Assembly: GCA_013287465.1 (NCBI GenBank)
Contig: JABDDS010000014.1
Coordinates: forward strand, 1 to 35,401
From: Chlamydiota bacterium
GTDB taxonomy: Bacteria; Chlamydiota; Chlamydiia; Chlamydiales; Parachlamydiaceae
DNA length: 35,401 nt
Direction of reading: 5' to 3'
The translations under genes were made by a program, and so were the position numbers. Shown piece by piece: positions 25,181 through 32,600 of the stretch. Position 1 is the first letter of the stretch. Every line of letters starts with the position of its first letter. Under the pieces are notes generated by a model. The model made no database searches and was not told the origin of the DNA. It saw nothing but the letters and a program-made list of their open reading frames with translations.

Positions 25181-27542
25181 GTATCATTTCATAGGAATTG
25201 GTGGGATAGGAATGAGTGGCCTTGCTAGGATTGTCCTTAGCAGGCAAGGATGCGTAAGCGGTAGTGATATTTCCGTTAATGATACAACGAAAGCTTTGAT
25301 TGCAAGTGGCGGTGTTATTCATGTCGGACACTCCGCAGCTCATATCAAACCTGGTATGACAGTGGTTTATAGCACTGATATTAAGAAGGATAATCCTGAA
25401 TATCAAGCGGCGATTGAGCTTAAATGTCCTTTAATACATCGTTCTGAGATGCTTCAACGCCTTATGGAGGATAAGCAAGGTTTGGCTGTTGCTGGTACTC
25501 ATGGAAAAACAACGACTTCTTCTCTCCTTGCATGGGTATTAAAATGCGCTGGTAAAGATCCTTCATACGCAATCGGAGGGGTTATCCCTCAATTGAAATC
25601 CAATGCAGAGCATGGAAATGGACCTTACTTTGTTGCTGAAGCATGTGAAAGTGATGGATCTTTCCGCCATTATAAACCTTATGGTGCGATCATTACTAAT
25701 ATCGATTTAGACCATATGGATTATTACGTCACTGAAGAGGCTTTGGAAAAAGCTTTTTCACAATTTATTTCGAGTGTTTCTTCTCCAGATCATCTATTTT
25801 GGTGTGGAGATGATAAGCGGTTGCAAAGTAGTGTCAAGCCCAGTGGAATTAGCTACGGTTTTGGTAGTCACTGTCAGCTGCAAGCTTCTCGATTCGTCCA
25901 AAAGGAATGGTCAATCCATTTTGATGTGACATTTAACGGTAAGCGATTTGAAGATGTTTCGGTGGCTCTTACAGGAAAACATAATGCCCTTAATGCTTTA
26001 GCTGTGTTTGGTATGGCTATCTCATTGGGAATCAATGAAATGGATGTTCGAAACGCCCTAAAGACATTTGGGGGTGTTTTGCGTCGCTGTGAGAAAAAAG
26101 GGGAGGCTCAGGGGGTCCTCTTCCTAGATGATTATGGACATCACCCAACTGAGATTCAAGCGACGCTCAAAGCTGTGCGCGGTGCAATTGGCGAAAGACG
26201 TCTCATTGTGATTCATCAGCCCCACCGCTATTCGCGAGCTAAGGAGTGTATGGGGCTTTATGGCTCAGTCTTTAACGAAGCTGACCTCGTATTTATCAAT
26301 GAAATTTATGCTGCACGTGAACAACCGATTCCAGGGGTCTCTCATGAACAGATTATCGAGGAAATTCAACAAGATATTAGAGATCGTTGTCAGTTTATGC
26401 CAAGAAAAGAGATTGCACAAAAACTCGTCGGTATATTGCGTCCTCATGATGTCGTCCTAACCCTTGGCGCCGGAGATGTGACAGCGATTTCTTCTGAAAT
26501 TTTGGCTTTTTTGCCTTTAAAACCTATTTCAAAACTTAAGGTGGGCGTTATCTACGGGGGAGCTTCCGTTGAGCATGAAATTTCTATTAGATCCGTAGCC
26601 CACATTTTAGATTCTTTAAATCCTTGCTATTATGATGTTGAAAAATTCTACATCACCCGTGAAGGGGAGTGGCAGAAAGAGGGGGTTTCAAATAATGGCA
26701 AAATCTCTTCAGAAATCATCGCACAATTGATGGAGTGTGATATCCTTTTCCCTGTCCTTCATGGTACCTTTGGGGAAGATGGGACGATCCAAGGCTTTTT
26801 TGAGATCATTTCCAAACCTTATGTAGGATGTGACTATCGCTCTGCTGCTATCTCTATGGATAAGATTATCACAAAAAAAATACTTTTAGATGCAAATATT
26901 CCGACTCCTCCATTTGTCAGCTTTAATCGCCATGATTGGAACTCTAACCAGGAAGAGGTTAAACAAAAAATCGATACTCAGCTCTCTTATCCTCTCTTTG
27001 TAAAGCCTTCTCATCTTGGCTCCAGCGTGGGTGTACATAAAGTGATCAATAAAGATGAGCTTGTAGCCGCCATTGAAGACGCCTTTCGTTTCGATACTTC
27101 CCTGTTAGTCGAGAATGGTATTGAAGGGAGAGAATTGGAATTTGCCGTCTTAGGTAACGACGAAATCAAAGTGTTTCCTCCCGGTGAAATATGCACCCAT
27201 GGAGAGGTTTATGATTATGCAAATAAATATGGTCCAAATGGAATGAGTGTGATCGCAAAAACATCTTTACCTCAGCATTTGATTGACGAGGGGATTGCGT
27301 TAGCAGGTCGAGCCTATAAGGCTATAAATTGCATAGGGATGGCTCGTGTCGACACATTCCTCGATAAGCAGGGAAAATATTGGCTTAATGAAATCAATCC
27401 GATTCCAGGGTTTACAAGCATTAGTCTTTATCCGCAAATGTGCGCTGCAAATGGACTCAACGGTCATTCCCTCATTGATCGTTTAATTGTGTTAGGGTTG
27501 CATCGACGCCGTTGCATTGATCGTTTGGAGTTAAAACCATAA
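25170..27542 (+). CDS. murC/ddl: fused UDP-MurNAc--L-alanine ligase / D-alanine--D-alanine ligase
   Basis: Two enzymes in one 790-residue chain. Residues 1-450 are MurC, which adds L-Ala to UDP-MurNAc: FIGIGGIGMSGLARI, GTHGKTTTSSLLAWV (109 on), ITNIDLDHMDYY, LTGKHNALNALAV, DDYGHHPTEIQATL, HQPHRYSRAKE and the terminal GAGD. From about 455 comes Ddl, an ATP-grasp enzyme making D-Ala-D-Ala: VGVIYGGASVEHEISIRS, LHGTFGEDGTIQGF, PLFVKPSHLGSSVGV, and the metal ligands in WLNEINPIPGFTSISLYP. The murC-ddl fusion is a known chlamydial trait. It overlaps murG, and ftsQ follows three bases later. Confidence 0.97.
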   Translation: MSDKYHFIGIGGIGMSGLARIVLSRQGCVSGSDISVNDTTKALIASGGVIHVGHSAAHIKPGMTVVYSTDIKKDNPEYQAAIELKCPLIHRSEMLQRLMEDKQGLAVAGTHGKTTTSSLLAWVLKCAGKDPSYAIGGVIPQLKSNAEHGNGPYFVAEACESDGSFRHYKPYGAIITNIDLDHMDYYVTEEALEKAFSQFISSVSSPDHLFWCGDDKRLQSSVKPSGISYGFGSHCQLQASRFVQKEWSIHFDVTFNGKRFEDVSVALTGKHNALNALAVFGMAISLGINEMDVRNALKTFGGVLRRCEKKGEAQGVLFLDDYGHHPTEIQATLKAVRGAIGERRLIVIHQPHRYSRAKECMGLYGSVFNEADLVFINEIYAAREQPIPGVSHEQIIEEIQQDIRDRCQFMPRKEIAQKLVGILRPHDVVLTLGAGDVTAISSEILAFLPLKPISKLKVGVIYGGASVEHEISIRSVAHILDSLNPCYYDVEKFYITREGEWQKEGVSNNGKISSEIIAQLMECDILFPVLHGTFGEDGTIQGFFEIISKPYVGCDYRSAAISMDKIITKKILLDANIPTPPFVSFNRHDWNSNQEEVKQKIDTQLSYPLFVKPSHLGSSVGVHKVINKDELVAAIEDAFRFDTSLLVENGIEGRELEFAVLGNDEIKVFPPGEICTHGEVYDYANKYGPNGMSVIAKTSLPQHLIDEGIALAGRAYKAINCIGMARVDTFLDKQGKYWLNEINPIPGFTSISLYPQMCAANGLNGHSLIDRLIVLGLHRRRCIDRLELKP

Positions 27543-27545
27543 AAT

Positions 27546-28460
27546 ATGTCGGAAAGTCCCTCTAAGTTGCCGTTAAGAAAGGCATTATCTTATATATTTC
27601 TTTCCATTTTCCTTGTTTCCGGTTCTGCTTATTTGGGAGTGTTTTACTATAAACATATCAGAGAAAAACAGCGCCACGACTCTGCTTATAAAATTGTGGC
27701 AATCATCCAAAGCACTCCAAGTAATGAAAAATTTAAAACAGTCTATTTGGCGGAGTTGTTGGGATTGTCTGTAGATCGTCCAACGAATCTCTACCGATTT
27801 AATACGAATTGGGCACAGCAACAGCTTCTGGCTTCGCCTGTTATTAAAAAAGCGACAGTGGCTAAAATTAATCCAGGGACAATCTTTGTCGATTATACTC
27901 CACGTCGTCCAATTGCTTTCCTTGCAGACTATACGAACACTGCAGTCGATGAAGAAAAAATAGCTTTTCCATTTAATCCTTTCTTTACTCCTAAGAGGCT
28001 TCCGGAAATCTATTTAGAAAAAAATAATCGGGAAGAAATTTTACCTGATATCGTTTGGGGAGCTCCAATTAGAACAAGGCAAATTGATTTTGCATTCGCT
28101 CTCCTCGAACTAGTGAATCATCATTGCTGTGATTCAATGAGCTCCCTTTCTAGAATTGATGTTTCGGCAATCTCCGCCTTAAGTTATGGTCAACGACAAA
28201 TTGTCCTTATTTTTGAAGAACGCATTCCAAAGATGGTCGAAGGAGCCCCTATCCTCTGGACGACAACTCATCTATTGCGCCTTTCTCCAGATAATTACCA
28301 TGAGCAATTAGCAAATTATTTGGTATTGCGTACCTATCTAAGAGAGCATGAGAAACCGATAAAAATAGTGGGTTCTCAGCCAGGAAGTATATTGAAAGGA
28401 AATCGCATCATTATCGATTTGCGACTTTCTGAGCTTGCATTCATCACAAAAGAACAATAG
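27546..28460 (+). CDS. ftsQ: FtsQ/DivIB-like division protein
   Basis: FtsQ is a single-pass inner-membrane scaffold of the divisome. The 304-residue protein has a short cytosolic N-terminus, one transmembrane helix (about residues 14-33, ALSYIFLSIFLVSGSAYLGV), then a POTRA-like domain (LAELLGLSVDRPTNLYRF ... SPVIKKATVAKINPGTIFVDYTPRRPIAFL), and a beta-rich C-terminal region ending IIIDLRLSELAFI. Overall similarity to classic FtsQ is low but topology, domain order and location after murC-ddl agree with chlamydial FtsQ. It is separated from murC-ddl by three bases. Confidence 0.75.
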   Translation: MSESPSKLPLRKALSYIFLSIFLVSGSAYLGVFYYKHIREKQRHDSAYKIVAIIQSTPSNEKFKTVYLAELLGLSVDRPTNLYRFNTNWAQQQLLASPVIKKATVAKINPGTIFVDYTPRRPIAFLADYTNTAVDEEKIAFPFNPFFTPKRLPEIYLEKNNREEILPDIVWGAPIRTRQIDFAFALLELVNHHCCDSMSSLSRIDVSAISALSYGQRQIVLIFEERIPKMVEGAPILWTTTHLLRLSPDNYHEQLANYLVLRTYLREHEKPIKIVGSQPGSILKGNRIIIDLRLSELAFITKEQ

Positions 28461-28486
28461 AATGTGGCTAACTAGAGGAGGAACTT

Positions 28487-28837
28487 ATGACTCAATGTAT
28501 TGAAATTTACTGGACCAGTGGCAGCATTGACGAAGCTCGAAAAGTGTGCCGTTATCTGGTGCAGGAAAAACTCGTTGCTTGCGCGCAAATAGTGCCGTGG
28601 ATTGAATCGATTTATAGATGGAATGGGCAAGTAGAGACTACTCAGGAAAGCAAAGTGACGTTGAAAACAGATCTCAAGCATTTTGAATCGATAAAAAAAG
28701 TTATTAAAGACAATTCTACCTACCAAGTTCCGGAAATTATCTACCAACATATTAGTGGGGGAGATGCGGAATATCTCAAATGGCTTCAAGAAGAAGTGAT
28801 GGTACAAGGTGCATATGACGATTCAAAAGGCGATTAA
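28487..28837 (+). CDS. cutA: CutA1-type divalent ion tolerance protein
   Basis: CutA1 proteins are small trimers with a ferredoxin-like fold linked to divalent-cation tolerance; the biochemical role is not settled. The pattern is clear: DEARKVCRYLVQEKLVACAQ, then VPWIESIYRWNGQVE, ESKVTLKTD and YQVPEIIYQHISGGDAEYLKWL. The 116 residues are normal length. An excellent ribosome site (GAGGAGG) precedes the ATG. It follows ftsQ by 26 bases and overlaps the next gene by 23 bases, so it probably belongs to the same transcript. Confidence 0.93.
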   Translation: MTQCIEIYWTSGSIDEARKVCRYLVQEKLVACAQIVPWIESIYRWNGQVETTQESKVTLKTDLKHFESIKKVIKDNSTYQVPEIIYQHISGGDAEYLKWLQEEVMVQGAYDDSKGD

Positions 28838-29255
28838 CCCAGGACAGATCCAATCGTGTTACGGGGTAATGAGTCAGCTTCGCCCTCACGTGACCAGTGA
28901 GCACTCTTTTGTCGAGAAAATTCAGCGTCAAATGACGCAAGGTTATCAACTGATCTATCTGCAGGAGAATGAAAAAGTAGTAGCCGTTGCAGGATTTAGG
29001 ATTTTAGAGTTTCTCGCTTGGGGAAAGGTGCTTTATGTCGATGATTTAATCACCGATTCAGAGACGCGGAAAAATGGGCATGGAGGACAGCTTCTGAAAT
29101 GGATACTCGAGTGTGCAAAAGAGGCTAATTGTGATCAGGTTCATTTAGATAGTGGACCTCAACGTCACGATGCGCATAGACTATACCTCAACCATGGATT
29201 TAAAATTATAGGCTACCACTTGGCGTGTATTCTTCATGATCAACATAATCCTTAA
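28815..29255 (+). CDS. GNAT-family N-acetyltransferase
   Basis: The 146 residues follow the GNAT fold: N-terminal helix region, EKVVAVAGFRILEFLAWGKV (beta strands), VLYVDDLITDSETRKNGHGG (motif A; RKNGHGG is the acetyl-CoA pyrophosphate loop, usually R/QxxGxG/A), LLKWILECAKEANCDQVHLD and a C-terminal HRLYLNHGFKI segment typical of motif B. I prefer the ATG at 28815, five bases after AAGG, over a GTG at 28809. The acceptor is unknown. It ends the plus-strand run; copy 3 of the palindromic element begins 31 bases after its stop. Confidence 0.9.
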   Translation: MTIQKAINPGQIQSCYGVMSQLRPHVTSEHSFVEKIQRQMTQGYQLIYLQENEKVVAVAGFRILEFLAWGKVLYVDDLITDSETRKNGHGGQLLKWILECAKEANCDQVHLDSGPQRHDAHRLYLNHGFKIIGYHLACILHDQHNP

Positions 29256-29286
29256 AATTGAATGATCAGGGGTGATCCGTATATAA

Positions 29287-29380
29287 TAAAATAACAGGAT
29301 AGGCAGGATCGGCTTCGCCGGCAGGATAACCCTTTCTATATCCTGCCGGCGAAGCCGATCCTGCTTATCCTGTTATTTTA
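29287..29380. repeat. palindromic element, copy 3 (42-bp arms, 10-base loop)
   Basis: Arms at 29287-29328 and 29339-29380 are complementary, extended by TAAAA/TTTTA beyond copies 1 and 2. The single difference is again a right-arm C-to-T (GCTTATCC), a G-U pair in RNA. The loop is ACCCTTTCTA. It sits between converging genes (GNAT acetyltransferase and the giant gene) and ends in TTTTA, so it could act as a two-way terminator. Confidence 0.95.
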
Positions 29381-29441
29381 TTGTTTTTCGTGTTTTGAAT
29401 TGTTGATAGAGGGTAAAACGCGTTTTGCTATAACATATCTT

Positions 29442-29479
29442 TCTCTGCGCCTCCCCGCCTCTTGCGCCTCTGCGTTAAT
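29442..29479. repeat. low-complexity CCTC/GCGCC stretch
   Basis: CTCTGCGCCTCCCCGCCTCT and the following TGCGCCTCTGCGTTAA are low in complexity, and their complement resembles the purine-rich words at 1-45. No gene is present in 29256-29503. Confidence 0.3.
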
Positions 29480-29503
29480 TTTAAAGGGAAAGGGAAAAAT
29501 GGT

Positions 29504-29659
29504 TTAAGTGGTGCTAACGCTCTCTTCACTTGCTAACTGTGTGATTGCTGCTTGTTTTCTTGCAACAGCATCTTTGGTAGCTTTTGAGATCGTGGTTTTT
29601 TTAGCTACGTTGTCTAATGATTCAAATCCAAGCTCCCGCAGCAACGCCTCTTCGCGCAT
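29504..29659 (-). pseudogene. displaced C-terminal end of the giant PEP-synthase-like gene
   Basis: Just past the stop of the giant gene, the frame one base over stays open from an ATG at 29659 to a TAA at 29504-29506 (51 residues). It encodes MREEALLRELGFESLD, then KKTTISKATKDAVARKQ and QLASEESVSTT. The middle closely copies KTTISQATRNAVARKQ at the end of the long frame, 37 codons upstream. Removing one base near 29657-29667 on the coding strand joins the two into a continuous repeat protein. It is most simply the original C-terminus cut off by a one-base insertion. A separate small gene is less likely, as no ribosome site is seen. Confidence 0.65.
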
Positions 29660-32600
29660 ATTGTTTTCTTGCAACAGCATTTCTGGTTGCTTGTGAGATC
29701 GTAGTTTTTTGAGCTAAGTGGTGGAACAATTCCAACGCTAACTGTTGATGAAGATCTAATAGCTTATTAATGGCATCTTCAGCGAGCTTGAGTTCTAACC
29801 CATGACTAATCAACTCATTAAATAACTTAACTGCGAAATCATGATGACCATCCTCTAATGATTTCATGGCGATGGTGCCTATTTGAGGGGCTAGATGCCC
29901 GTATCCGTGGCTCATCAATACTTTTAGCGCCTCAAGACCTTGTTCGCTATGTTTATCGAGACGTTCGATAATGGTTGCTTCAATCGCCTTAATGGGATGT
30001 CCTAGAGAAATCAAAACGTCCATTAACCGAATTCCAATTTGTAGGTTGCTGCTAAATAATTTGATAACATTGGTTTCAACAGCGGCTGGAGTAAGATATT
30101 TTTTTTTAATTAATTGTTCAAAGATAGCTGCCGTTTCAAGAGAATATGTTTCTAAATATTGGATGGCTGCAGCTTCAGCTTTAGCAAAAGCATGTCCTTT
30201 CATGACCAAAACGATTAATAACTTAAGCACTGCTTGTGGGCTTAAGTTTAATAATTTGTCTGCAGCCGCTTCCGCCTCTGCGATTGAATATCCACTGGCC
30301 ACTAAAGTTCTGAAAAGCATGGCTGTAGTTACCGGTTGTACGTCTGAAAATCTAATGGCAGTGTTTATAAGCCTTGTAGCAAGTGCATTGACATCAATGT
30401 TTGGAATCAATGTCTTTAGTTGGTCGATAAACACCGTGTCATAGCTCACTTGAACACATTTCTCGTATTTGTCCATTGCATTAATAGCTGCTTGTTTATT
30501 AGGAATATTCCAACTAAAGGTGATTTCTTGGTTCGTTTGTTTAATGGGATCAGCCATCTTTAGGTGATCAAATTCATCTAAAAGATTGATCCATACAGTC
30601 ATGGTATCCCAACGCGCTCTTGCTTCTCCTAGGAATGAATAGGTAAATATAATACGGTCTGTCGCTTTATCATATCTAATTTCGAGGTGAGCGCTATGAT
30701 TTCTTAGTGGAAAGTTATATCTAATGGTCACACCTTTGCCATCGATGTTAATGCCAGAGATCTCTTTGTCTTTAAGTGCATTAATTTCAAGAATGTCTTT
30801 TAGACGTGGATTCCAAGATATGTCCGATAGAGATTTTTTGCTTTCCCATTCGACGAATTTAATTAAATTTTGGTGAACTAAAGTGAAAACATCTTCCAAG
30901 GTCTTTGGTAGATGCCGCTCAAAGAGAGTGTTGCTTCCAAATACTGCAGCGCTGACGCTAAAGTCCATTGAGGGGAGTAATTGACTTGGGTCGTCATTTA
31001 ATCTGTTAAAGATGTTTTTAATTGTGTAAAGGTAACCGAGCATGCCTTTGTTACGATCTGATCTTATTAAAGCATTATAGTGCATCTTCCGCCAGGTGTT
31101 AGTGTCTTCGCCTTCCCAATCATTAAGAATGTCAAAATACAGTCCGATCATTTCTTTAAAAATTTTAGCTTTTGGCTCCTCAAACGCTTGTCCTTTCTTC
31201 ATGCTTTTGATGGCCGCATCTCCAAAAGCGATTAACTGCTCCATCGACTGCAGCGAGACCATACGTATGATTGATGAAGATTCATCGAGATTTTGTACAA
31301 TGGTTGAACTCGAAAAATGTTTTACTGTCTCTTTGAGCTGCTCCAACGCTTTTGGGAATAGTTGCGGATCGGCAAATTGCTCTATTTGGGCCATCTGTTC
31401 GCGGATGATGCGTTGTTCATTGAGCATTGTCTTGAGTTTAGTTTTCTCTTCAGTAGAAAATTCAGCAATAAATGCTTTTAAATTTGATTTTGATGTTGCT
31501 TTATTTACCTTAGGTTGGAATGTTATCAACAACCATGTTGAAAGCACATTTGCTTGTTTTAATATGAAAATGAGCTCTTTAAATTCATTGATGTCGGTTT
31601 CTGGGATAGATCGGTCGTTAACGGACCATTCTAGATTCAATAAAAATCTTTTCCATTCATTGGCGATTCCGGCAAAAGGGGCTTGCTGCATTCCATCTAA
31701 TAAGATTGAAATGAGGTGGGCAGGATGGTTGAGTTGCTTTTGATAATCGATGAGTATTTGAAGGGAGTTAGCTAATGACTTAGCATGGACCAATCCCTGT
31801 TGTCCAAGCCCTAAGGATCTTTGATTTCCAATGAGAGCTGCTTCTAGGGTCTTTTGCCAAAAGAGAGGATGGAGACGCTTGTCAGAATTTAGGGTTAGAC
31901 GGGCCTCTTCGAAGGCTTGTACGCGCTGTCTTTCAATCGATTCTAAAACGGCTAAAAGAGGAAGTCCTCCCTCAACATGGGTTGCTGCAAGCTGATCTGT
32001 AAGGCTCGCGATGCGTGGTCCTAATTGCGTCACCCAAGGGTGTTTTTCAAGAGTATTGAGAGCTTGAATTGCTTCTTTTTTATCCTGAGAGCGCACTTGA
32101 ATGAGAAGGTCTTTGATCTCCGCTGGGGCTTCTTCTTCGATGATTGAGGGATATAAAACTGCAGCTGCAACAGGGAGTGAAAGAGCGATTTTTGCTGGGT
32201 GGACTGCAAATCCTTCTGAGAGGTAATTTTGCGGTTCAGCGACTTCTAGGTTCCATAAGTTAAGGGTAGCGGTCTGCACACACGCGACCACCTGATGAGT
32301 CGCGGAAATTTGGTCTGCAAAGCTTTTGGCCTCTTGATGGTTTTTCATGAGGAGACATGGAATTCCTTGGCTGCTAAAGTTGACAACAGGGTGGGAGTTG
32401 GCTGGTTCTTCGGTTCCGACGACGACGAGTTTCACACTTCCCGGCGGACTCGCTAGATAGAGGTGTTCTGCCTCTTCGAGGGTATTGGCGACGATCATTT
32501 GGCTTTTGTCTGTAATTGTGATCGTAGAGGTCTTCCCAGGGACAATGATCTCTCCTTGTATTTTCTTTATTACTGGAGATTGTGGTAGGCTTTCGGTTTT

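Noticed and set aside
29508-29696. 62-residue plus-strand frame at the giant gene 3' end
   Set aside because: It is the complement of the duplicated helical repeat, which reads as sensible protein on the minus strand.
31096-31743. 215-residue plus-strand frame opposite the giant gene
   Set aside because: It is antisense to a clearly coding region; the peptide is Ser/Cys/Met-rich low-complexity sequence with no family motif.
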